Shown piece by piece: positions 28,721-37,979 of a stretch of 64,000 nt of DNA. The stretch is from Scylla paramamosain (lineage: Eukaryota; Arthropoda; Malacostraca; Decapoda; Portunidae). The notes beneath the pieces are model-generated. The model was not told the DNA's origin, made no database searches, and saw nothing but the letters and a program-made list of their open reading frames with translations. The position numbers were made by a program, and so were the translations under genes. The DNA lies in the NCBI RefSeq assembly GCF_035594125.1, contig NC_087151.1:22030069-22094068 (forward strand). The letters run 5' to 3'. How positions within the stretch are numbered: position 1 is the first letter of the stretch; every line of letters begins with the position of its first letter.

Positions 28721-30985
28721 ATGCCGCTCATTAAAGATGTGGAGAAGCTGCACCAGAAATTGTCGAGTAGCTCTCCCACTCCAGAGGGTCATCAGTTTTG
28801 CAAAATATGTTTCAGCTCATTTTCCAAGTCTGTCAGTTTGAGCGATTACGAGTGCCATTGCAACTTCACTCAAACTCTTCTTTTTTTCCAGGTGATGCTG
28901 AAAAAGTAAAATTCAAAAATTTTACCTACACCTATCAGCCTTTCTACTTGGCATTTTTTTTATTTTGAAACTATGATAAAACCTAAGGAGAATAGGAGTG
29001 TGATAGCTGAACTTGAGCCAATTAGATACTCGTATCTCATCATCAATAGGCATGGAGATGCCGTGGAAAAGAAAAGTTATTTCGGCGAGGATCCCGTGAA
29101 TAATTTCATTGATAGTCTATCCGAAGCTTGCCGAATCATCAAGGAAAGTGTAGTTAGCTATCCAATTAGCATGACTGCAGAGGCGAAAGTCCACTTCTAA
29201 CGTCAGCGCCACTGCGAACTCTGCCGTCAACCCTTTAATGTGAAAACCCCACCTCATAAATATCACGACCACTCATTACCACAAAATAATTACAAGGGGG
29301 CATTGTGCGCACGATGCAACCTTCAGTGTCGTGACATGAGGAAATATCTAATTTCTCTGGCGCATAATATGAACTTTGACGTCTCATTAATCATAAAAGA
29401 CCTTCATTTGCCAGAGTTACACGTGGACATCCTTGCCAAGTCAGAATCGCATTTATTGAAAGTAAGGATTAAGGAATTGCAGTTTCAGAACATGCTTTCC
29501 ATTATGAATGCCGGCCTCAGTCATCTCGCTCAGAGTCACATGCAGGCGGGCTATGACACGCGTTACGCCCAGGAGATGCTGAATTACCTCCCCGAGCATG
29601 TAAGACGTGTAATTTGGACTCAAAAACAGTTTCTTTGTTATGAGTACATCACCGACTTTGCCCGCTTAGAAGATCAGCAATTGCCACCCCGTGAAGCATT
29701 TTATGACACGCTCAAGGAGAAGGCTCTGTCACCTGGAAAATATAAACATGAATGAACATAAATGAATATGAATATGAAGTATGGCATCCTGTCACACTTT
29801 AGGTGATTACATAAAACTGTATTGTGAGATTGATGTGGGGTTATTAGCCGACACATATCTCAAATATAGATCATACCTGCATGAATTTTATTAACTGGAC
29901 GTGGCACATTATGTGTCACTGTCTTCTTATGCTTATGACGCTTTTTTTAAAGTCCACAGGCGTTCAATTTGATCCGCCTTACGATCCTAACATGTATCAC
30001 CTGATCAAAAGAAATGTACGAGGATGCTTTGTAACTTGTGTCAGACCACACCTGCAGTCAAACCACGAACCCAACGGTGGACCCGGCACCTATGTGTTCT
30101 ATCTGGACTATATTTTATTATATGCAACCGTTATGTGTTCCCCCCTGCCTATGGGCAACATCAAAAAACTTTCTCAGTCAGAGATGGATGATTTTTTTGA
30201 AGTTGGCATCCAGAATCACGCGACAGATGGTGACATCGGTTACTGGCTGCATTTGGACGCCTGCGATGTTTCCCCCGACGTGGCCCGGTTCATGGACGAG
30301 TTCTCTCTGTGCCTCGCACACATGACTTTTACAGAAGATGACATCTTGCCATACAGTAAAAGACTGTTAGAAGCTAAGGGTCGTAAGCTGGAGAGGAAAA
30401 ATGGCAAACTCGTGGCAAGTCATAAGGGGCTGAAAGATCATCTCATCAGTCTGGAATTGCTGCAACTTTTACTCTCACTTGGACTGCAAAATATAATGTG
30501 TCCATGCTATATGTAGCTTTAGACAGGCTCCATACCTGAAACCTTTCATAGAAAGGAACGTTACTCAGCATAAAAATGAGACGTGCACCATTAAAAATCG
30601 CATTTGCAAACTGATGTCAAACGCAGTTTATGGCAGATCCATGTTATCTGAAGTGAAGTATGGCCTCTAACAGAAATTAGTGACAAAAAGAAAGTCTCTC
30701 CTGAAGTATGCAAGAAATCCATCCTTTAAAAGGGTACACCAATTAGGCGAGGACCGAGTCATATGCGTCAACAGTAAGAATACGATTAAAATCAGTCAGC
30801 CAAATTACTTGGAATACCATATTTTAGAAGTGGCAAAGAAGTACATGTACAACTTTTGGTATCGTTTCATCAAAGCTAATTATGGGGAGAGAGCAAAATT
30901 GGCTTGTAAAGATACTGACAGTTTCATATTCAGTTTGCACATACCTACAAACTTAAATGATGAACTGAAACATGGACCCATGGCT
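28721..30985 (+). pseudogene. POLB: Protein-primed DNA polymerase B (Polinton), broken
   Basis: The functional enzyme replicates the element from a terminal protein primer. Visible in order are an N-terminal zinc finger (FCKICFSSFS), a weak exonuclease I region where the acidic residue before FET is not readable (about 28,960), and a second Cys/His cluster (HCELCRQPF, then LCARCNLQC, 29,213-29,330). These are followed by an exonuclease II-like block (HNMNFDVSLIIKDL), LEDQQLPPREAFY, GDYIKLYCEIDVGLLAD (about 29,802), motif A remnant YLDYILLY (about 30,100), motif B KLMSNAVYGRSM (about 30,615) and motif C CKDTDSF (about 30,908). In-frame stops lie at 29,198 and 30,668, with frame changes near 28,890, 29,780, 29,950 and 30,500. 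The C-terminal part after about 30,985 is gone. About 750 codons remain, against roughly 1,000 or more in the family. Confidence 0.9.
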
Positions 30986-31356
30986 AGCAGCTGCCATTCA
31001 TGTAATGTAAGAACATTTGTATTGACCACGTGGTTAAGGAGGGGGATGAGGGGGATTGTTCATGTAATGTAAGAACATTTGTACTGTTCACGTGGGATAA
31101 GGAGGACAAAGAGGAAAAGGAGGAAGAGGAGAAGGGGGTAATGTAAGAACATTTGTACTTAGGTTAAGGAGAGGGAAGAGGAGTTTGAGGAAGAAGCGTG
31201 AGTTAGGAGAGACCCACGCCATAATTAGAGGGCAGGGATGAGGATGCAGCTGGGGAGGCTAGTTATGCTGTTACCTACATGACCATGTAAATAAAGGTTA
31301 AGCAATAAATACTGTAAACATATCGAAGCGTCTTTTAGTGACCCTCTGAACTTAAC
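30986..31356 (+). repeat. Insert with three purine-rich direct repeats
   Basis: The polymerase frame ends abruptly here. The block ATGTAAGAACATTTGTA occurs three times (near 31,005, 31,067 and 31,143). Each is followed by a GGTTAAGGAG- or GGATAAGGAG-like purine tract, and an AGGAGGAAGAGGAG stretch follows. Further on are AAATAAAGG and AATAAATAC, which resemble polyadenylation signals (about 31,288-31,310). It starts with TGTAATG and could be a solo LTR or other short insertion, but I could not identify matching ends or a target duplication. No coding sequence is supported. Confidence 0.5.
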
Positions 31357-32115
31357 ATGGACAAGACATTTAGCAAAGAGATGCTGATTCTCTTCAGATA
31401 TCCTACACGCATAATTATCGCAGGTTATACAAATTCCGGCAAAACACATCTCTGCAATAAAATTATAGAGAAATATCAGCATGGATTTAACAGAATTATT
31501 ATTTGTGACGTCTCATTGCATTCGCTGCAGCAGAATTCTCCTTTTCAAGATAAGGTCCAAATGAGAAAGGTGCATGAGAAAATTATTGATCCCGTGATGG
31601 ATGATGACAATCCATATGCCGATCCGCAAACGCACACGCTTTTGATATTAGATGACAATTTCCTCATGGCTGGCAATTCTCAAACGATAGCAGAGGCCTT
31701 TACCAAAGGGAGGAGACATAAAAATTTGTCAGTTATAATGATAGCGCAAAATGTCTTTTTCCCCGGAAAGTATGCTAGAACGATAACTTTAAATGCCTCG
31801 CATTACATTCTTATGAAAAACAGAGATATATATCAAATCGAATGTCTGGGCAGGCAACTTTATGGAAAGGAGCACGCCAAACACTTTGTGGAAATTTATA
31901 AAAATGTCGTGCTTAGACGAGATCACGGTTATTTGTGGTGCAATTCATCCCCGAACATACCCAAAGAAATTCAACAAATATTGTGGATGAGCCGCCCTGT
32001 GAGAAAGTCTATCTGCTATGAACGCAGTTTTGGACGAAATTTACCGGGATATGACGAGTCCTTCGGCTTTAGGAGGTGTGCAAGCGCTCTACATAGAGGG
32101 GAAGAAAAGCGATAA
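31357..32115 (+). CDS. ATP: Polinton packaging ATPase (A32/FtsK-HerA type)
   Basis: An uninterrupted 252-codon frame and the only intact Polinton gene here. It would use ATP to drive genome packaging into the capsid. Walker A GYTNSGKT is at residues 23-30, Walker B LLILDD at 95-100 with the following acidic pair, and a sensor-like IAQN at 129-132. The region FTKGRRHKNLSVIMIAQNVF is typical of Polinton and adintovirus-like ATPases. The start ATG at 31,357 lies just after the polymerase-side insert and leaves the expected short lead before the first strand. Residues after about 222 are read from sequence that also encodes the start of the integrase in another frame, so the two genes overlap by about 98 bp. 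Preservation may be chance, since neighbours are broken. Confidence 0.9.
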   Translation: MDKTFSKEMLILFRYPTRIIIAGYTNSGKTHLCNKIIEKYQHGFNRIIICDVSLHSLQQNSPFQDKVQMRKVHEKIIDPVMDDDNPYADPQTHTLLILDDNFLMAGNSQTIAEAFTKGRRHKNLSVIMIAQNVFFPGKYARTITLNASHYILMKNRDIYQIECLGRQLYGKEHAKHFVEIYKNVVLRRDHGYLWCNSSPNIPKEIQQILWMSRPVRKSICYERSFGRNLPGYDESFGFRRCASALHRGEEKR

Positions 32116-33117
32116 GAATCTAACACTCCGCGATGTGAGGGCATTTTGCAGTGTGTCCGCACTTATACGCCTCACAAGCCGACACTGAAACGTTTTCCGC
32201 AATGAAAAATTCTCGCTCTTAAACCGTCCGTCATTTTAACTTGTGATTTGGCAGATTTTACAAAGCTGCACAGACACAGTGACGGCATTCGATACATCAT
32301 GTTTTGCCTGGACGTTTCCAGCAGGTATTTGAAAGTAACAACGCTGACAAGTAAATCTGGACGCAGTAGCCTGCAAGCGCTTTTAGAGTCGGGAAGTTTT
32401 ACAGGCGTGTCGCGTCTTTTTTACCGATCATGGATCCGAATTTTATAATCGAGCAGTGAAAAAATATCTAACTTTGAAAGGTATTACTTTGTATTCCAAT
32501 TACTCGCGCGAAACAAAGGCAAGTTTGGCAGAAAGGGTCATCCGAACCATAAAGGCGAAAATAAATAAATATCTCACACATAACAATACACTGATGTATA
32601 TTAACGTCTTGCCCACCCTAATAAACACGTACAATCACACCCCACACCGCGGTTTCGGTGATAACCAAACACCGGCCCAGATTCACCACCTCCACCACCT
32701 GTCACAAGTAAGGAGGCAATTTAAACAAATGTATATAAATTGGCCAAGAGGAGAAAAAGTTGTCATTCACAAATTAGACGTGGGAGACATTGTACACTTA
32801 CAAAGTGCTTCCCGAATGCAATTTAAATTCAATAAGGGTTATACCGTCAACAATATTGAGGAAGTTTTTAAGATAAGTCATGTGGATTACTCACATTAAT
32901 CCTTATTTATTACATAAGGGATTTGGTAGGTGAGGACGTGACTGGTGCATTCTACAAGGAAGAATTAATCAAGTCCTCTCTTCTGACATATTACCAGGTC
33001 GATATATTACGATCAAAGGTCGAGCGAGGTAAAAGAAAGTATTTCGTCCACTGGCGTGGATATCCAGATAAATTTGACATTTGGATAGATGCGGACAACT
33101 TAGTAAGATATGAATGA
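32018..33117 (+). pseudogene. INT: DDE integrase with C-terminal chromodomain (Polinton), broken
   Basis: The family joins element ends to host DNA. Starting from ATG 32,018, the N-terminal part reads LDEIYRDMTSPSALGGVQAL. The catalytic core follows: first Asp in CDLADF (about 32,240), second Asp in FTDHGSEF (about 32,420), and Glu in SLAERVIRTIKAK (about 32,530), with about 34 residues between the last two. NTYNHTPHRGF comes next. At the end, YYQVDILRSKVERGKRKYF and HWRGYPDKFDIWI (about 32,985-33,105) form a chromodomain, which in related integrases reads histone marks. Breaks: frame change at about 32,150, stop at 32,203, and frame changes at about 32,410 and 32,890. All three catalytic residues are still visible. 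Confidence 0.9.
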
Positions 33118-33136
33118 GGATAAACCATTGATATAG

Positions 33137-33955
33137 AAGTACAAGGATTTTGTTTTCCTCCTTTCTCACGTCTACCCTAAATTGCGGAAGAAGGTTTTGG
33201 AGAGTTTGAATAAGCATGAAGTCAATTGCATCTTGGAAATATTCGCCAACTTTTTGAAGAAACGCCTGACGGACGATGATTCCATCATTAACCGCCTGAA
33301 AAAATTCAAGAGTGATATTCGCACTGTAGCCTTGAAGAAGACGCTCGTGTACAAGAAAAAAAGCCATTCTAATCTCCAAACGAGGTGGCAGCATATTGGC
33401 TGCGTTACTCCCGATAGCCGTGTCGGCAATAGCGAGTTTACTACAGAGATGAAGGAATATTATTTAGTTCCCATCTCAGTTGCCGAGAGGTGTAAATTTA
33501 AACTGGCTGACGTTGCAACTCCGCACCGATTCACGACAAAACAAGTCAAGAAAAGAAAAAAAACTTCACTTCTGCCGCCGGTCACCGCTACCACTGTCGC
33601 CTCCACTGTGGTACTGCCGTCACGCGCTCCTGTCAATCCGCCCTTGGATAATTTAATTCGAGTTGCTGTTCCACCTTCCTTTAGAGAATACGGTTTATCT
33701 CTCTAGAAATTATTGGAGATTTCATGGGATGATCATGGTAACTTACTTCTTCCATTTTCGGGGATAAGCATGTTTGATCTCATACGAGTACTCGGCAACA
33801 GAAAGGGGGACGTGAAAAGAATTTCAGCCGATGAGCGTCCATTATTATCAATGCTACTTCACTTGGCGCAACTCCTCGCGGGCGCCATCAGAAATACAAC
33901 TCAACGAAGTAAAATGATAGGCGGCGGGATCGGCCATATCTGGGAAGCATATTAA
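33137..33955 (+). pseudogene. Small basic Polinton protein (PX/PY-type), one stop
   Basis: One frame of about 270 codons is interrupted by a single TAG at 33,704. The N-terminal third is helical and Leu/Lys-rich (KLRKKVLESL, LEIFANFLKKRLTDDD, IINRLKKFK), followed by a basic stretch (KKTLVYKKK). The middle has a TTKQVKKRKK nuclear-signal-like run, then a Pro/Thr/Val-rich linker. After the TAG the same frame continues (WDDHGNLLLPFSGISMFDLI, then LLAGAIRNTTQ), which resembles the C-terminal block of proteins often found between integrase and capsid genes in Polintons. A start ATG is not visible; the frame opens after a TAG at 33,134. Its function in the family is unsettled, possibly virion-related or DNA-binding. 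Confidence 0.55.
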
Positions 33956-34247
33956 AATGAAAGGCCCTGTGTTACTCTGTAAACGAGTAAGTAAATCAAT
34001 AACGCATGAGTCATTGACGTGCACGTGTTAGGCGCATCAGGGGTGCAGACCTACGGATGGATAATTGATAAGGGTTATGGTCAAAACGGTTCGTCCCGTC
34101 ACCCACATCCCCTAGTAAATAATATGTTTTTCACCCTCCATCCCTTCCCACCAACAAAGGAAAAAAAATAACACCTGCGTCAATTTGAACGAATAATTTT
34201 ACTAAGCAAGAGGTGTAATATCGATAAATAATAAATAAAGGTCCACG
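33956..34247. other. Polinton intergenic spacer
   Basis: Non-coding stretch between the small basic protein and the macro-like gene. It holds a GCACGTG-type palindromic hexamer (near 34,020), a pyrimidine-rich run, and AATAAATAATAAATAAAGG just before the next gene, which could serve as a polyadenylation signal for the upstream gene. I see no gene. Confidence 0.5.
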
Positions 34248-34866
34248 ATGCCACATTTCCCCCTCACTCCCCTCACAGAGGGTTTGACGTGTGGATCTAC
34301 CCTCCAATTAGTCGTCAAGATGAAGGTGGTCGAGGGTAGGCTGACCAACAGCGCGTTCCATGATTGTCGCTGTTATAATGATTACACAGTAAATGCGGTC
34401 TCCACCGTACCGTGTGGGATTGCGCGGGACCTCAAAACGATTTATCCATACGAGAATACGCATGCGGCTAGAAAGAGACTCTACTCGCTTCATTGGGCCA
34501 CGACGGACACGAGAGATGAACCAAGATGTATCATTATCCACTCGCCTCCCACAGGAAGCGTAAATTTCCTTCACCTGGTGGCTTGCGTGACTCATTATGG
34601 TTGGGGCGAGGCCGTCGAGGGTAACGAGAAGGTGCAAGGCAATTGCGACATCGAAGGATTTGCTTTACGTGGAAGGACTCAAGATGGATACAAGCATGAA
34701 CTGACGTCAACACTTCCAGAATTGCCTGAAAAAGATTGCCTTGATAGCCAAGGCGAACACTGAAGTGGAGCAGATTATCATCCCAGAAGGAATGGGGTGC
34801 AGAGGTCGCTGCCGGGATGAGTGGATGAATAATTACCTGCCTATGGTGGAAGGGCTGGCGAAGTGA
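34248..34866 (+). pseudogene. Macro-domain-like protein (ADP-ribose binding/hydrolysis), frameshifted
   Basis: Frame 1 runs to 34,763 (171 codons). The natural C-terminus is in another frame up to a TGA at 34,864, with the shift near 34,690-34,710. Macro-like features are an EGRLT segment (residues 29-33) where macro domains have the GDIT strand, VNAVST (48-53), GIARDLKTIYP (57-67) where the ADP-ribose phosphate-binding loop and helix lie, a CIIIHSP strand (94-100), and at the end IIIPEGMGCRGRC followed by W and a helix (YLPMVEGLA). That last block corresponds to the family's Gly-rich second loop before the final helix. Macro domains bind or remove ADP-ribose and in viruses counter host ADP-ribosylation. 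This role is inferred. It lies between the integrase block and the capsid genes and is not part of the standard Polinton set I know. Confidence 0.5.
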
Positions 34867-35015
34867 CTTCAACCTTTTGGAGTTGAAACTATTCTCGTGA
34901 GGAAGTTTGAATAAACTATATCATGTAAAATTTTGAAATAAATTTGATGTGTGTTTGACAAATCGAGTATAAATGTATTCCTTAATTGGGATGATCGTTA
35001 TTCTTTATTTTGATC
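34867..35015. promoter_or_regulatory. Polinton spacer with AATAAA-like signals
   Basis: AT-rich spacer between the macro-like and minor capsid genes. It contains AATAAACTATATC and GAAATAAATTTG, plausible polyadenylation signals for the upstream gene, and ends about 2 bp before the next ATG context ATCATGG. Confidence 0.35.
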
Positions 35016-35528
35016 ATGGCGGGAGCAGAGCATTATCTGTATTTGACGAGTCTGGGCAACTCTGAGCTCTACCCCCATAACCAGCCCCATCGCTTTGAAA
35101 ATAGAATCACTCCTCCCATCCATCTTGATCCAAATAAGGAATATGAAGTAGGTCTGATAAACTGCTTTTATCCAAAATAGTTCTTGGGTCTATTGGCGGG
35201 TGATTATACTTGCAGGATTGATATTTGGGCCATAACCCACACCAATGAAACACGCATGTATAAACTCCATACATACACACCTCGAACGAGCATGGAGGTG
35301 GGCGATACTGGGTATATGGTTGACGTCATTAATATCGAATTGGCCGCAGAATTAAAAAGCAATATGAAGACTGAGTATGACCGGTAATTTGAGGGTGATC
35401 AATTTTTTAACTATAATGAAAAAATGTGAAGGGTGGAGCACGTCCTTCAGAATGCCCCACAGTGCGAAAACAATGGCCACTTCTGCTAATTAACTGCGAA
35501 ATTTGGATCCAGGATGGCTCACATCTTG
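35016..35528 (+). pseudogene. Minor capsid (penton-like, single jelly-roll) protein, interrupted
   Basis: From ATG 35,016 the N-terminus reads YLTSLGNSELYPHNQP, then RFENRITPPIHLD and YEVGLINCFYP. This has the arrangement of the conserved first strands of Polinton minor capsid proteins, which occupy the fivefold vertices. An in-frame TAG is at 35,178 and a TAA at 35,385. The same frame continues briefly (GDQFFNYNEKM), then breaks. Codons near 35,490-35,525 (AKFGSRMAHILGG) may be the next strand, in a shifted frame. The gene is then cut by the GC-rich insert at about 35,529. Typical proteins of this kind are over 200 residues; the rest is missing. Confidence 0.6.
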
Positions 35529-36411
35529 GGTGGGAGTAACTATGATTCCTGGAGGTCCCGGGATGGTGTCATGAAGTGACTCCCCGAGTGACGTGAAAAA
35601 CCTCCTTGAGACTTAGTTACTGGGGAAGCCTGCCTCCTAGTGGCGCCCGCTGGTAACGTAGGCACAAGCCTGAGGGATTGGGCCTACGGCTAAAGTGCTT
35701 ACCCCGCGAGATGAATGTGGGGCGGGGAGTTGGACAAATATTCCATCCTCCCTTCTCAATAAATATTCATAGAGTAATGGGGCTCCGCCAGGCTTCGGAG
35801 CCCAGAACAGCTTCACTGGTCCGGAGTCCTTTCTGCTCCTTCGAGTTCTCTACCTCGTTGGGGTGGTGGGCCGTCAGGGTGATTTGCCGAGTCGGTGGGC
35901 TAAACCCACTAACTCTCGACAGCGGTAGTCACTCTGGCGTTTCCGGGATGACGGCCTGCTGGTTGGGGGGGGTAGCGCTCTTCCTGCCCTCAAAGGCCAG
36001 CGGGTTTCATGGCTTTGAAATGGGGTACACGGGGTGGATGCGGTCCCAGTCCCCCTCGGGTCCGAAGGGCGTGCATAGAGCCTCCGTGCACTTCCTCTCG
36101 GACCCAGAGCGTCCTAGCAGAACTCGTAGTCTGCGAACGGTTTGTCATGCTGCGGCGGGCCTAGTAGCTCAGGTAGCCAACCGCCTGGCTGAGGGTGGCG
36201 TCCTAAGAATCGGAATCCTTTCGGGGGCGACCTCGGCAGGTAGGTTTCGCATCGCCTGTGCTGTTGAAGACGGTAGGCGTGAGTAGTGCTGGCTTTAGCC
36301 CGCTACCCTGTCGTCCCCTCCAAAGGGGTAATCCTGACCGCCGATGCCGGCTGCTTGGTAAACAAGCGCCGGTGAACGGCGGTTGAATTAAGTATGACTC
36401 TCTCAAAGTAG
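35529..36411 (+). mobile_element. GC-rich insert with 28S-rRNA-like ends (R2-type?)
   Basis: A compact segment far richer in G and C than its surroundings interrupts the capsid region. Its left edge contains GGGAGTAACTATGA (35,532-35,545). Its right edge contains AAGCGCCGGTGAACGGCGG, then TATGACTCTCTCAAAGTAG (36,364-36,411). Both resemble the conserved 28S rRNA stretch just upstream of the R2 retrotransposon insertion point, in the same orientation. The interior has no convincing RT. A 202-codon frame at 35,678-36,286 lacks any recognised motif and looks incidental. It could be a non-autonomous or internally deleted R2-clade element carrying rRNA flank, or a displaced rDNA-plus-insert fragment. 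The rRNA resemblance is seen directly; the element class is inferred. Confidence 0.45.
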
Positions 36412-36607
36412 TATTAGTATGCCAAGTATAATTTACACAGTCCATATGAAGGGTGTGGGTGAAAGGATAGTTCGAGGTGGATGAGTAATGAAATAGAGGA
36501 AAGTAGGAGTTGGAGAAAAGAAAAAAAGAGAAAACAGCCAACCAGGCAACTGAAAAGAAAGACATGCTATAAAGCAGATATCTTCAATATTTAGCTTAGT
36601 CGCGAAG
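36412..36607. other. AT-rich spacer upstream of major capsid
   Basis: Purine-rich, mostly non-coding sequence (for example AGGAGTTGGAGAAAAGAAAA) between the GC-rich insert and the capsid start. It may be the remaining part of the Polinton intergenic region. I see no gene. Confidence 0.4.
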
Positions 36608-37973
36608 ATGACTCATTACAGGCTGGATGTGCAGGGTGGAGCGACCTCTACCCCCTGAGCAATTATCTGACGGCTGTGAGTGAGAACTTCCCGAGGGTGA
36701 ATCGCCTACATACCATTGAATCGGCAGTCGCTGCGAGACGAAATTTGGACGCATTACCCGTTAATTTAGACGCTAATGCTAATAATCATGCGGGGATTAA
36801 CGACCCTTACATTGAATTTAGACTGCCTGGCATTCCAGGACAATTTTTGGATCTATCAACACGGTCTCTAGAATTGCGAGTTAGCATAGCGAAGGCAGAT
36901 GGCGCGCCACTAGACGACGACGATCACATCGCTTTTAGTAATGGCTTGAATAATACGATGTTTAAGTCTTGAACTTGTTATTTTAACGAACAGCTTGTGG
37001 AGTCATCCTCTTTGTTCAACTATCACGCCTTCATTAAAATAATTACAACAATCCCTCAGGATAAAATTGACTCTATTGGTCGCGTCACCTTCTACCACCG
37101 CGATTATGATGGATCAAAAGGCATAATCAATAAATTTGATGAAGACTATTTCACGTGGGGGAGTAAAGATGAGAAACAAATGATAAAAGATTGTAAAACG
37201 CACAGCCTTTCAATGACTTCGCCTTTGTTTTCGAATATATCAAGTCTGGAAGCTTACCTGCTTGACTCTGTCGATGTGAGAATTCAATTAGAATTGGCTA
37301 ACAAAACATGGATTCTTAATTCACACCAAGACGCCAGCAGTCTCAAATTTAAGCTCGAGATGGCTAAGTTATGGGTTGAACACATCACGCTGCATCCACC
37401 CGCCTTAGAATCGTTAAATAACTCCTTGACTCTAAATCCAATGCAATACACTTTCAATAGGACACTCAGTAAGACGTATGTGTTAAACGGCAATCAAACA
37501 TCTTTGATTGCCGAATTACCTTATGCGCAAATCATACCTCAAAATTTGGCATGGCAATAGTTGATATGGACAGCTTACAAGGCATAATTGATAAGAACGG
37601 TTTATATTTTCATCACGCTGATCTGTCACATGTACATATCACTGTGAATGGGGAGACCATTTATAACGTTCGCAGCTCTTTCCCGCATCACACGTCAAAA
37701 TTATTTTACATGACCCTTGAGTCACTAGGATTGGACACGCGTAATTCCCTAGCATTTGATGCTTTTAATAAAGATTGGACAGTATGTTTCCTTAACTTTG
37801 TGACAGAGGACGTGCACAATGCCATCCCTCTGGATAAATTAGGGAATCTAAGAATTAATCTGTCTTTTGCTAAGGAACGTAATCATAACCGCATCATCAT
37901 GTTTTTCGCCGACACTAGCGGTGTCATAGAAATTGATCATTACCGTCACGTTCACTGCATTGTCCATGCATAA
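36608..37973 (+). pseudogene. MCP: Major capsid protein (double jelly-roll, hexon-like), broken
   Basis: This protein builds the icosahedral shell in Polinton and adintovirus-like particles. The probable start is ATG 36,608, with a frame change near 36,650. The main frame then carries YIEFRLPGIPGQFLDLSTRS and LELRVSIAKADG (first jelly-roll strands), a TGA at 36,970, and CYFNEQLVESSSLFNYHAFI. SLEAYLLDSVDVRIQLEL and the central region up to PQNLAWQ at 37,560 follow. A second frame change near 37,551 leads to the C-terminal half (VHITVNGETIYN, LGNLRINLSF and the family-typical VIEID box near 37,930), ending at TAA 37,971. The total is about 455 codons, in the family range. Its place after the minor capsid and before the protease is conserved Polinton order. 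It is clearly non-functional as it stands. Confidence 0.85.
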
Positions 37974-37979
37974 GCTGTC

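Noticed and set aside
34308..34872. Minus-strand frames opposite the macro-like gene
   Set aside because: Shadows of the plus-strand coding sequence; they contain no family motif, while the plus strand does.
35678..36286. 202-codon open frame in the GC-rich insert
   Set aside because: High GC removes stop codons by chance. There are no recognised motifs, and the segment looks like the untranslated part of a mobile element with 28S-like ends.
36364..36411. A genuine 28S rRNA gene
   Set aside because: Only about 48 bp resembles 28S, with several mismatches, and unrelated sequence follows at once. It is a fragment or element flank, not an rRNA gene.
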